DNA of 5,719 nucleotides. Origin: Spirochaetaceae bacterium (GTDB taxonomy: Bacteria > Spirochaetota > Spirochaetia > Treponematales > Breznakiellaceae). Below the pieces are notes generated by a model. It was not told the DNA's origin, ran no database searches, and saw only the letters and a list, made by a program, of their open reading frames with translations. Numbering within the stretch: position 1 is the stretch's first letter; every line of letters starts with the position of its first letter. Positions 1-5,719 of this stretch are shown one piece after another. Where the stretch lies: NCBI GenBank assembly GCA_031273985.1, contig JAISQV010000257.1, forward strand, positions 1-5,719, read 5' to 3'. A program made the translations under genes and the position numbers.

Positions 1-552
1 GCCCAGGTTATCAAGAGCCATCACAATGTGGGCAGCCCCCTGGTGGAGGCCAAGCGCAGGGCGGGCCGGATCATCGAGCCCCTGGACCGGCTCTACAAGG
101 ACGAGGTCCGCGCCCTGGGACGGCTCCTGGGGGTGGATGAGGAGGTGGTGAACCGGCATCCCTTTCCGGGGCCGGGGCTGGCGGTACGTATTCTGGGGGA
201 GGTAACCCGGGAAAAGTGCGACATCCTCCGGGAGGCGGACGCGCTGTTCATGGCGGAACTCAAACGGCGGCGCTCCCCGGCGGGGAGGCCCCTCTACGAT
301 GAGATTTGGCAGGCCTTCGCGGTGCTGCTCCCCATCCGCTCCGTGGGTGTCGCCGGGGATGAGCGCAAGTACGGCTGGGTCCTGGCCCTCAGGGCCATTA
401 CCAGCGCCGACGGCATGACCGCCGATGTGTACCCCTTTGAAACGCGGGACCTGTTGGAAATATCAACGCTGATCACCAACACGGTGAAGGAAATAGGCCG
501 GGTTACCTACGATATATCGAGCAAGCCCCCGGCGACTATCGAGTGGGAGTAA
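1..552 (+). CDS. guaA: GMP synthase (glutamine-hydrolysing), C-terminal part
   Basis: This is the last 183 codons of GMP synthase, which amidates XMP to GMP using glutamine and ATP in cytosolic purine synthesis. The reading frame is open from base 1, so the gene begins before the window; the family is usually a little over 500 residues, and the glutaminase domain and most of the ATP-pyrophosphatase domain are missing. Visible family signatures in order are IKSHHNVG at the left edge, EPLDRLYKDEVRALG, the highly conserved RHPFPGPGLAVRILGE, then the dimerisation domain with QAFAVLLPIRSVGV and GDERKYGW, ending in the hallmark YDISSKPPATIEWE. Compared from memory with the E. coli protein there is a small insertion of about six residues (RRSPAGRP region) before LYDEIWQAF. 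The gene ends at TAA (550-552) and converges on mnmE 77 bases away. No clear intrinsic terminator is visible in that gap. Confidence 0.97.
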   Translation, partial: AQVIKSHHNVGSPLVEAKRRAGRIIEPLDRLYKDEVRALGRLLGVDEEVVNRHPFPGPGLAVRILGEVTREKCDILREADALFMAELKRRRSPAGRPLYDEIWQAFAVLLPIRSVGVAGDERKYGWVLALRAITSADGMTADVYPFETRDLLEISTLITNTVKEIGRVTYDISSKPPATIEWE

Positions 553-629
553 GGGGGAGGAGCGCGGCCATCCCTGCCGAGGAGAATGGTTTTGCCTGGT
601 ATCGCTGGCCCTTCGCCGGACCGCCCGCA

Positions 630-2036
630 TTACTTCCCCACGCAGAATTTACTGAACATCGCTTCGAGAATGTCCGCGGTGGAAACTTCCCCGGTAATCT
701 CCCCCAGGGCGTTGATCCCGTTACGGAGGGAGGCGGCGATGATGTCGAGGGGCTCCCCCCTGGACTCGGCGGCCAGGGCCTCTTCCACCGCCCCCAGGGC
801 CTCGTCCACCAGCTCCTTCTGCCGGAGCGTCCCCGGCGCGGCCCCGGCCTCAGCCGCCGCTCCTCCGGCAGCGGCCTCCAGCATTCCCGCCGTCACGCGG
901 CAGAGCTCCTCCAGCCCCGCGCCGGTTTTGGCGCTGATCCCCGGCATTTGCGCAGGCAGCGCGGGTAAGGGGGCGGCGTCAATCTTGTTCCACACCGTCA
1001 GCACCGGGGCGGGGGACTGGAAGGCCCGGTCCTCATCGCCCATCCCCTCAAGGCCGTCGATCAGGTAGATAACCAGATCCGCCAGGGAAAGCAGATCCCG
1101 GCTGCGGGCCATGCCTATCCGCTCCACCGGGTCCGCCCCGGAGGAGGGGGCCCTGAGCCCCGCCGTATCCACGAGGCGCACCGGAATACCGGCTATGGAG
1201 ACCCCGGCCTCTATCCAATCCCGCGTTGTGCCGGGAATCTCGGTAACAATGGAACGCTCCTCCCGGAGGAGCAGGTTGAAGAGACTCGACTTCCCCGCAT
1301 TGGGGCGGCCCGCAATGACCACCAGGGCGCCTTCCTGGTAGAGCCGCTCCCGGGACCACGCGGCGGAGAGCCTGCGGAGCCGCTCCAGGGCTTCACCGGC
1401 CTCCCTCCTGCCGGGAAGCACACCCTCCCGCTCATCCTCTGCGGCGCCGTCCCCGGCCTCATCCTCGGAATAGTCCAGAAAAAGCTCCGCCCGGGCCAGA
1501 ACATCCACCAACAGGGCCTGTACGGACCTGATCTCCCGCTCCAGAACCCCGGACAGCCTGCCCACGGCGTGCTCCCGGCCCGTATCGGTCCTGGCGGCGA
1601 CGATCTCCATCACCGATTCGGCGCGGGTCAGGTCCAGCTTGCCGTTCATGAAGGCGCGGAACGTAAATTCCCCCGGCAGGGCTTCCCGGAAACCCGCCGC
1701 CTTGAGGGCGGCCAGCACGGCCCGTCCGGCGGCCATGCCCCCGTGACAGGACAGATCCGCCCCCTCCTCGCCGGTGTAACTCCGGGGGCGGCGGTACACC
1801 GAGACAAGAACCTCATCGATGAGGACCGGCGCCCCTTCCCCGTCCGGGGCGCGTATCCAGCCCCGCACTATCGTGCCGCCCGCCGCCGTCCCAAGCCGCT
1901 CCGGGCGGGAGAACACCCCCCGCAGCAGGTCCAGGCTCCCCTCCCCGGAGGTCCTCACCACCGTCAGGGCGCTCTGCCCCAGGGTTGTGGCGATGGCGGC
2001 GATGGGATCGGCGGAACCGTAGACGGCCTTAGCCAC
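630..2036 (-). CDS. mnmE: tRNA uridine-5-carboxymethylaminomethyl modification GTPase MnmE
   Basis: MnmE (also called TrmE or ThdF) works with MnmG to modify the wobble uridine at C5 in certain tRNAs, using a methylene-tetrahydrofolate-derived carbon and K+-dependent GTP hydrolysis. The 468-residue length is normal. The N-terminal folate-binding domain carries SYTGEEGADLSCHGG (86-100) and PGEFTFRAFMNGKLDLTRAE (121-140). The G domain is complete: G1 GRPNAGKSS (243-251, with the Asn expected to coordinate K+), the G2 region EIPGTTRD (266-273), G3 DTAG (290-293), G4 NKID (350-353) and G5 SAK (368-370). VERIG (304-308) holds the Glu that I align with the catalytic Glu282 of E. coli. The C-terminus FCVGK has the conserved cysteine. 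An Ala/Gly-rich stretch (about 387-400) follows the G domain. The start is GTG, 8 bases inside the end of the PAP2 gene and preceded by a strong AGGAGG, so translational coupling is likely. Confidence 0.97.
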   Translation of the reverse strand: MAKAVYGSADPIAAIATTLGQSALTVVRTSGEGSLDLLRGVFSRPERLGTAAGGTIVRGWIRAPDGEGAPVLIDEVLVSVYRRPRSYTGEEGADLSCHGGMAAGRAVLAALKAAGFREALPGEFTFRAFMNGKLDLTRAESVMEIVAARTDTGREHAVGRLSGVLEREIRSVQALLVDVLARAELFLDYSEDEAGDGAAEDEREGVLPGRREAGEALERLRRLSAAWSRERLYQEGALVVIAGRPNAGKSSLFNLLLREERSIVTEIPGTTRDWIEAGVSIAGIPVRLVDTAGLRAPSSGADPVERIGMARSRDLLSLADLVIYLIDGLEGMGDEDRAFQSPAPVLTVWNKIDAAPLPALPAQMPGISAKTGAGLEELCRVTAGMLEAAAGGAAAEAGAAPGTLRQKELVDEALGAVEEALAAESRGEPLDIIAASLRNGINALGEITGEVSTADILEAMFSKFCVGK

Positions 2037-3072
2037 GGGTCCCCTCCTCTACGGTCCCGGCCAGTCCCAGAAGCGCAAACAAGCGGGGCGCCCCGGCGGC
2101 GGCAAAGATACCCATGCCGCCGCAGCGGATAAAGCGGCCCAGCCGCAGCCAGGGCGAGGCGGCGCCCCAAAGACCGCCGGTCTCAGCGGCCGCGCCGATC
2201 CCCGCAAAGAGTGAAAGCGGACCGGGGAGGAGGGATGAGAGCAGAAAGTGCAGCGCCGCCAAACCGGCCATACCCGCGAGGAAGCGGAGCAGCAGAATCG
2301 CCGGGCGGGGAAGGGGCACCCTGGCGGCGGCGGAAAAGCTCCCCCGGCTGAGCGTCAGGGCATAACCGGCGTAGAAACCCAGAAACAGCCCCCCCAGATT
2401 CTCCCCCGCGCCCGCAGCGTTGAGCAGAAAGGCCCCGGCTGCGGCGGCAAGAATCCTCCAGCGCAGCTCCGCCCCCAGGCCGAAGCCGCCCTGCCGTTTC
2501 AACAGTGCCCCCGCAGGGGCGCTCAGGAAAATGCCGGCGCAGAGCGTAAGAGCGCCGGCAAGCCATCCCCCCAGAATATCCGTGGGAAAATGCACCCCCA
2601 GGTAGAGCCGCGTGAAGGCGACGGTCAGAACAAGGAGAAGCGCGCCGGCAATCGCGGCGGGCCCCAGGCGCTTCCGGCTCCAAAACGCCAGGGCGCCCCA
2701 GAACACCAGTGAAAGCTGCGCGTGGCCCGAGGGAAAGCCGTAGGACAACTCCGGCACGAGCCCCACCGAAGGGTCCAGGTCAAAAGGCCGGGGCTGCCTG
2801 AAGGCCAGCTTAAGCAGCCCGTTAAGCCCTCCCGACAGCATAATCAGGAGCGCCAGCCTGAAGCCCCGCCTTTCGTCAACGCACCAAAAGATAAAAAGCA
2901 GCGCGGCGGCGTAAAAAGCCCCGCTCCCCAGCTCCGTCAGCCCCCGCATCACGGCAGTCAGGGCCGGACTCTCAAGGCGCTGCACAAAACGAACCGCCTC
3001 AAGGCCCCAGGACAAAAGCCCCGCCATGCCCTGCGCCTCCGCCGGAGCCAGCACCGCTCTTACCTCTTCCAT
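2029..3072 (-). CDS. PAP2-family integral membrane phosphatase with long C-terminal membrane extension
   Basis: A 347-residue, very hydrophobic protein with all three motifs of the type-2 phosphatidic acid phosphatase superfamily: K88-x6-R95-P96 (KLAFRQPRP), PSGH at 114-117, and R155-x5-H161-x3-D165 (RLYLGVHFPTD, with Thr before the Arg where Ser is usual). These residues form the phosphate-binding and catalytic site, with H117 and H161 catalytic. Family members dephosphorylate lipid phosphates or isoprenyl pyrophosphates at the membrane; the substrate here cannot be told. FWCVDERRGFRL and DPSVGL...YGFPSGHAQ resemble PAP2 proteins I associate with treponemes. After the core (to about residue 190) come some 150 further residues with several more hydrophobic segments, making it longer than a minimal PAP2 protein. 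The ATG at 3072 has a distant GGGGAGGG. An in-frame ATG at 3027 (residue 16, MAGLLSWG) has a well-placed GGAGG and may be the real start. The stop overlaps the mnmE start by 8 bases. Confidence 0.92.
   Translation of the reverse strand: MEEVRAVLAPAEAQGMAGLLSWGLEAVRFVQRLESPALTAVMRGLTELGSGAFYAAALLFIFWCVDERRGFRLALLIMLSGGLNGLLKLAFRQPRPFDLDPSVGLVPELSYGFPSGHAQLSLVFWGALAFWSRKRLGPAAIAGALLLVLTVAFTRLYLGVHFPTDILGGWLAGALTLCAGIFLSAPAGALLKRQGGFGLGAELRWRILAAAAGAFLLNAAGAGENLGGLFLGFYAGYALTLSRGSFSAAARVPLPRPAILLLRFLAGMAGLAALHFLLSSLLPGPLSLFAGIGAAAETGGLWGAASPWLRLGRFIRCGGMGIFAAAGAPRLFALLGLAGTVEEGTRG
2043..2048 (-). promoter_or_regulatory. Shine-Dalgarno of mnmE
   Basis: AGGAGG on the minus strand, within a longer AGAGGAGGGG, lies 6 bases before the GTG at 2034-2036. 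It supports this GTG as the true mnmE start even though it overlaps the PAP2 stop codon. It lies inside the 3' end of the PAP2 coding sequence, so ribosomes finishing that gene can reinitiate here. Confidence 0.8.
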
Positions 3073-3086
3073 GCCGAAAGGGTACC

Positions 3087-3099
3087 CTCCCCGCCGGGG
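3087..3099 (-). promoter_or_regulatory. GC hairpin covering the distal Shine-Dalgarno of the PAP2 gene
   Basis: In the minus-strand transcript, CCCC (3099-3096) can pair with GGGG (3092-3089) across a three-base loop. The GGGG begins the GGGGAGGG run that is the only ribosome-binding candidate for the ATG at 3072, and 12 bases separate that run from the ATG. Pairing would hide part of it. Such short GC hairpins also arise easily by chance in DNA this rich in GC. Confidence 0.35.
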
Positions 3100-3100
3100 G

Positions 3101-3134
3101 GAATCAAGGGCGGAGCCCCAGGGGGCCTTGAATC
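3101..3134. repeat. Intergenic inverted repeat between lipoprotein and PAP2 genes
   Basis: The arms GAATCAAGG (3101-3109) and CCTTGAATC (3126-3134) pair at 8 of 9 positions. As an alternative, GCCCC (3115-3119) can pair with GGGGC (3122-3126) in the centre. It fills much of the 86-base gap between the second lipoprotein gene and the PAP2 gene. No T-run follows the stem on either strand, so it is not a canonical intrinsic terminator. It could act as an mRNA stability or processing hairpin, a Rho-type pause site, or a partial attenuator. Confidence 0.55.
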
Positions 3135-3158
3135 ATTGCAGGCGAAGGTCTCTGTCAG

Positions 3159-3854
3159 TTAGAAATTATCGTAGAAGACGCTCCGTGTACGGCGGACCAA
3201 CTGCTCCCGCTCCACTTCCGGGTCTTCCGCCCTTTGCCAGAGTATCTGGTCCAGGCGGCTTCTGAATTCGGTCTGATCAAAGCTGAGAAGTATCAGCAGC
3301 AAGTAAGACTCCCGCTCTTCGGCGCCTGGTTCCCCGGCAAAACTTCTGAGGAGCCAGAAATCCCCCTCCCGGCGGGCCCCAACCCAGGGAGCATCCGCCA
3401 GGGCGCGGACAACCTCCTCCTGGTAACGGCTAAAACCCGCGCCGGGCTGATCCCCGCCAAGGACGGTGAGGCGGCGCTGTACCCGGAGGGCCGCCAGTTG
3501 GGGAAAATCCAGGGGAGCGTCGAAATCGCGGAGCCGCTGCTCCAGGGCGGAAAGGCTCACTCCTTCGGCTTCACTCACAAAGACATAACGCCCCGCAAAT
3601 TCGGGCATCGCCTCTACCGAAGGGCTGCCGTCCTGAAGATAGCGCGTTACCCATTCGGGAAGGCCCCCGGAACCGGTCTTTTCATGTTCGATAATCTCCC
3701 AAACCTCTTCTTTCGGCATGACCGTAAGGGGGATGTTCTGCGGAATGTGCTGAGGCGGAGAGACGCAGGCCCCGGCGGTAAGCGCCGCACAAAGCAGGAT
3801 TCCCCGGCGGAGTATCCCGCCGGGCTTCGGCGCGATTCGATGAGGGGAATACAC
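3159..3854 (-). CDS. Putative lipoprotein of unknown function (231 aa)
   Basis: I do not recognise a named family, though the pattern WEIIEHEKTG, PEWVTRYL, GRYVFVSEAEG and DFPQLAALRVQRRL resembles a conserved hypothetical protein of treponemes (memory only). The N-terminus has a basic segment (RR at 16-17), a hydrophobic core (ILLCAALTAGA) and a cysteine at residue 30 in LTAGAC, a relaxed lipobox of the kind spirochaetes tolerate. It is therefore predicted to be exported and lipid-anchored. The mature part is a soluble alpha/beta-looking domain of about 200 residues, with alternating Phe/Leu strands (YLLLILLSF, 174-182) and a charged C-terminal helix ending SVFYDNF. The start is GTG at 3854; no other ATG, GTG or TTG start lies in frame before the cysteine. 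No Shine-Dalgarno is visible. The gene begins 12 bases after the stop of the upstream lipoprotein gene and in the same frame, so reinitiation coupled to that gene is likely. Confidence 0.75.
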   Translation of the reverse strand: MYSPHRIAPKPGGILRRGILLCAALTAGACVSPPQHIPQNIPLTVMPKEEVWEIIEHEKTGSGGLPEWVTRYLQDGSPSVEAMPEFAGRYVFVSEAEGVSLSALEQRLRDFDAPLDFPQLAALRVQRRLTVLGGDQPGAGFSRYQEEVVRALADAPWVGARREGDFWLLRSFAGEPGAEERESYLLLILLSFDQTEFRSRLDQILWQRAEDPEVEREQLVRRTRSVFYDNF

Positions 3855-3866
3855 CGCACCGCCGGT

Positions 3867-5519
3867 TTAGGGAAGGAGGATCAGGGAAAATTCATCGAGG
3901 ATAAAAACCGGACCGGAGGCTTCAGGCTCCTCCGCCATGAGGGGCGCCTCCGCTTCGAAGCTTGCCGCCAGGGGAGGCTCCGGCCCGGAAAGCGCTGCCT
4001 CCCCAGGTCCGGCGTCGCCCTCAAGATCGGCGGGAACAAACGTAACGGCGGGAACAAGCGCAGTGGCGGATACAGGCGCGGCAGCAAGGGTATCCCCGCC
4101 CATGCGGAGGGAACCTTGTTTCCCCAGCCTGCCGGGAATATGCGGAATCTCACCGGCCTCCGGCGCTTCCTCGCCGGGCAGGCTCAGGGCTATCCCCAAA
4201 CCGTCGGCATCCGGCGTCAGATCGAGGGCCGCCTTTACCAGGCCCGCCGCCTCATCGGTAATACCCGTGGAAAGCCGGGCGCTCCCCGTGTCCGGCCCGG
4301 CGGACCAGTTCAGGATGATCGCTCCTTCAGCGTAGGCAAAGTCCAACTCGATTTTCTCCGGGCCGGGATCGCCGTCAAGCGGAAGGACCGCGTGAAAGAT
4401 CCGCCCGTCCCGCAGGGGCACCAGCGAAATGAGGAATCGCAGGGTTTTATCGCTTTTCCCGGCTGGAACAGGGGGAAGCGTCAGCGTGTAGCCCCGCTCA
4501 GAGCCCAGGGCCAAACCGTAGAGCCGGTTCCAGGGCAGCCAGAGATCCTCTCCATCCCCCTCGGCTTTCATTTCCTGCTCCGGAGACAGAGAATCGGCAA
4601 GGTTTCCCTCCAGGCGGTAGCGGGCCAGCGTTAGCGGCCCCTCCTCCCCGGTTTCTTCGGCCTTTCCGTACCTTATGGAAACCGGCAGGGACAGCTCCTT
4701 CACGTATCCATTGGGGCCCTGCTCCCCGTCACGCGGATCGTAGGGGAAAAATTCCGCCCTCAGGGTCTGAAAGCCCGTCTGTTCCGGCGTCTTCCACAGA
4801 AGACGGCTAAACCGGCCGGAAACGGGCATCTCGCTTACCTTGCCCTTCCCATTGTACCAGACCAGCCAGGGTTCCAGCCGGGGATCGGCGCTCACCTGGG
4901 CTTCAAGCAGTACTGTAACATTCGGGGGAATGATCGAGGAATCCTCCCCCTCGGGCCGGTAGTAGTGGAGTTCCTCCAGGGCAAAATCAGCGTCCCCCAG
5001 AAAAAACACGGGCTTTTCTGTACGGTGAAGCGTTTCGTGCAGGCCCAGCACCCTGAAAACCAGGGTATAGCGGCCTATCTCCAGGTCTTCAGGGAGGATC
5101 ATCGCCGGAAGGCGGCCCTCAAACCGGGAAACATAGACCACCGTTTCCGGGAAAAACGCCGTGTCCGCCGGGGATACCGCCTGCGGCGCCCCGATCCCGG
5201 TCGTTAGAGCCGCCGCCCCGGTGACAGCCTGATCCCCGGTTTCCTTGAGGGCATAGCGGACCCTTTCGCCTACAGGAACCCCGCCGGAGGTTTGAAGATA
5301 GAGCAAAAGCCCGGCTATGTCCGGGTCATCAGCCACAGAATTGACGAAGTAGGGTTGAATCTCGCTGCCGGTCCTGGCGATTCCGCAGTCTTCAACGGAG
5401 CTGCCGTCAATAAAGGCGCTCACCCGGTACGTTACGGTGGAAGGCAACAATGCTCCCATCTGCCTGCAGCCAGAGAAAAAGAGGAGTATCAGCACCGGCA
5501 AAAAGCTCATTTTTCGCAC
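3867..5519 (-). CDS. Putative large lipoprotein with LamG-like C-terminal half
   Basis: A predicted envelope lipoprotein of about 550 residues with no assigned function. From the GTG at 5519 the protein begins MRKMSFLPVLILLFFSGC: two basic residues, a strongly hydrophobic core and Cys18 after FSG, a permissive spirochaetal lipobox. Alternatives are TTG at 5531, which probably lies at the transcript start, and ATG at 5510, which loses the basic residues. Residues about 30-175 and 180-285 look beta-rich; the second part (EPWLVWYNGKG, LLWKTPEQTGFQTLRAEFFPYDP) is Ig-like in pattern. From about 298 on, ARYRLEGNLADS, LYGLALGSERGYTL, LRFLISL, ILNWSAG and SLRMGGD follow the order of a LamG/concanavalin-like fold, and the final VFILDEFSLIL resembles its closing strand. 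A Pro/Ala/Glu-rich insertion (about 477-537) with hexapeptide repeats lies just before that strand. It is likely the first gene of the minus-strand operon, and could bind glycans or proteins at the surface (inference). Confidence 0.8.
   Translation of the reverse strand: MRKMSFLPVLILLFFSGCRQMGALLPSTVTYRVSAFIDGSSVEDCGIARTGSEIQPYFVNSVADDPDIAGLLLYLQTSGGVPVGERVRYALKETGDQAVTGAAALTTGIGAPQAVSPADTAFFPETVVYVSRFEGRLPAMILPEDLEIGRYTLVFRVLGLHETLHRTEKPVFFLGDADFALEELHYYRPEGEDSSIIPPNVTVLLEAQVSADPRLEPWLVWYNGKGKVSEMPVSGRFSRLLWKTPEQTGFQTLRAEFFPYDPRDGEQGPNGYVKELSLPVSIRYGKAEETGEEGPLTLARYRLEGNLADSLSPEQEMKAEGDGEDLWLPWNRLYGLALGSERGYTLTLPPVPAGKSDKTLRFLISLVPLRDGRIFHAVLPLDGDPGPEKIELDFAYAEGAIILNWSAGPDTGSARLSTGITDEAAGLVKAALDLTPDADGLGIALSLPGEEAPEAGEIPHIPGRLGKQGSLRMGGDTLAAAPVSATALVPAVTFVPADLEGDAGPGEAALSGPEPPLAASFEAEAPLMAEEPEASGPVFILDEFSLILLP
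4029..4082 (-). repeat. Three tandem 18-bp units in the large lipoprotein gene
   Basis: Three consecutive 18-base units read on the + strand as GGCGGGAACAAACGTAAC, GGCGGGAACAAGCGCAGT and GGCGGATACAGGCGCGGC. The first two share 14 of 18 bases and the third is more diverged. On the coding strand they specify AAPVSA, TALVPA and VTFVPA, with a conserved V-P/S-A ending, at about residues 480-497 of the lipoprotein. The 18-base period keeps the frame, so copy number could change without breaking the gene. Confidence 0.8.
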
Positions 5520-5537
5520 ATAACTACCCAATATGAA

Positions 5538-5566
5538 AGTATAGTCTCAAATTTTCTGATCCACAA
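5538..5566 (-). promoter_or_regulatory. Predicted sigma70-type promoter of the lipoprotein-PAP2-mnmE block
   Basis: On the minus strand, TTGTGG (5566-5561) and TATACT (5543-5538) are separated by exactly 17 bases. The -10 box matches the consensus at 5 of 6 positions, while the -35 box matches only at TTG. The region is markedly more AT-rich than its surroundings. Transcription would begin near 5530-5532, leaving a leader of only about 12 bases before the GTG at 5519 or about 21 bases before the ATG at 5510. Confidence 0.6.
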
Positions 5567-5576
5567 GATCAGGAAA
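5552..5576. promoter_or_regulatory. Dyad overlapping the predicted -35 box (possible operator)
   Basis: CTGATC (5556-5561) and GATCAG (5567-5572) are perfect inverted arms around a five-base centre, and the symmetry extends outward as TTT (5552-5554) and AAA (5574-5576) with one mismatched pair between. The centre is the -35 hexamer of the predicted promoter, so a dimeric repressor bound here would block it. No T-run follows on either strand, which argues against a terminator. Whether a regulator binds is unknown. Confidence 0.45.
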
Positions 5577-5605
5577 CAGGGCCAAACATGGAAGCCGGAA
5601 AGGGG

Positions 5606-5693
5606 GCGCATCCCCGGCGCAAAGCGCCGGGGACCGGGCTATCGCTCCAATCTTTTGCCTGCGGCAAAAGGATTTCCGCTCTATCCCTTGCGC
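5606..5693. repeat. Palindromic element predicted to fold as a three-way junction
   Basis: A closing helix GCGCA (5606-5610) with TGCGC (5689-5693) encloses two hairpins. Hairpin A is perfect: TCCCCGGCGC (5611-5620), loop AAA, GCGCCGGGGA (5624-5633). After CC comes hairpin B (5636-5687). Its apex AATCTTTTGCC (5649-5659) pairs with 5663-5674 around a TGC loop with one bulged G, and its lower part pairs in register as GC/GC, TA/TA and GGG/CCC, separated by symmetric internal loops. The compact layout, with only CC and T unpaired at the junction, suggests a selected fold. It lies between the promoter and the window edge and has no coding content that I trust. It resembles interspersed palindromic repeats (REP/MITE type) that I loosely associate with treponeme genomes. 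A structured RNA is the alternative. Confidence 0.6.
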
Positions 5694-5698
5694 GAAGA

Positions 5699-5719
5699 CG
5701 GCTGAAGCCGCAAAGCGGC
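5699..5719. repeat. Further short palindromes at the window edge
   Basis: CGGC TGAA GCCG (5699-5710) and GCCGC AAA GCGGC (5707-5719) are two overlapping, mutually exclusive small hairpins. The second shares the GC-AAA-GC loop pattern of hairpin A in the neighbouring element. They probably continue the same palindromic region past the end of the window. Confidence 0.4.

Noticed and set aside
553..629. A bidirectional terminator between the convergent guaA and mnmE genes
   Set aside because: Only weak stems (for example GGCCA at 567-571 with TGGCC at 606-610, far apart) are present, and there is no GC stem followed by a T-run on either strand.
586..1068. A + strand open frame beginning after a GAGGAG-like sequence at 578-585
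   Set aside because: The frame is the complement of the mnmE 3' end, its composition is low-complexity Ser/Ala/Pro, and the GAGGAG is too close to the ATG to be a normal ribosome-binding site.
3132..3158. An internal promoter before the PAP2 gene (CTGACA and AATGAT on the minus strand)
   Set aside because: The spacer is 15 bases and the -10 box matches at only 4 of 6 positions in GC-rich surroundings, which is not enough to call.
3234..4634. A 466-codon open frame on the + strand opposite the two lipoprotein genes
   Set aside because: It is rich in Arg, Gly and Pro, as expected of an antisense shadow in GC-rich DNA. It shows no domain pattern and it crosses the junction of two well-supported genes.
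5292..5705. A + strand open frame running from inside the large lipoprotein gene through the promoter and hairpins
   Set aside because: It is antisense to the lipoprotein 5' end, and its C-terminal part merely translates the palindromic element.
5577..5719. Integron attC site
   Set aside because: The long hairpin with a bulged base recalls attC folding, but there is no GTTRRRY/RYYYAAC pair (no GTT occurs in the stretch) and no integrase or cassette is visible.
5606..5719. Factor-independent terminator or CRISPR repeats
   Set aside because: No stem is followed by a T-run in either direction, and the palindromes are not regularly spaced identical repeats with spacers.

Overview
This GC-rich window looks chromosomal and most likely comes from a spirochaete, perhaps Treponema or a relative. 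The clues are the style of the MnmE N-terminus, a PAP2 phosphatase of a type I associate with treponemes, and two adjacent putative lipoproteins with relaxed lipoboxes. This assignment rests on remembered family resemblance and not on a search, so treat it as moderate confidence.

Layout. On the + strand, bases 1-552 hold the 3' end of guaA (GMP synthase), which enters from outside the window. It converges on a block of four minus-strand genes that reads from about 5520 down to 630. In transcription order these are a large putative surface or periplasmic lipoprotein with a LamG-like C-terminal half (3867-5519), a smaller putative lipoprotein (3159-3854), a multi-membrane-span PAP2 phosphatase (2029-3072) and mnmE, the tRNA-modification GTPase (630-2036). 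The two lipoprotein genes are separated by 12 bases and the PAP2 and mnmE genes overlap by 8 bases. An 86-base gap with hairpins lies between the second lipoprotein gene and the PAP2 gene. A sigma70-like promoter sits just before the first gene, so one operon is plausible. The genes do not form a recognised pathway: two encode envelope proteins, one a membrane phosphatase and one a tRNA-modification enzyme.

Upstream of the operon, bases 5577-5719 contain no gene but are strongly structured. A perfect 10-bp hairpin and a long, symmetric, imperfect hairpin lie side by side and are enclosed by a 5-bp closing helix, giving a predicted three-way junction at 5606-5693. It is probably an interspersed palindromic (REP/MITE-like) element or a structured RNA, and it is the most interesting non-coding signal here. 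Other points of note are an 18-bp tandem repeat inside the large lipoprotein gene, the lack of any Shine-Dalgarno before either lipoprotein gene, and a start region of the PAP2 gene that is folded and ambiguous. I found no mobile-element gene, CRISPR array, tRNA, rRNA or defence gene.
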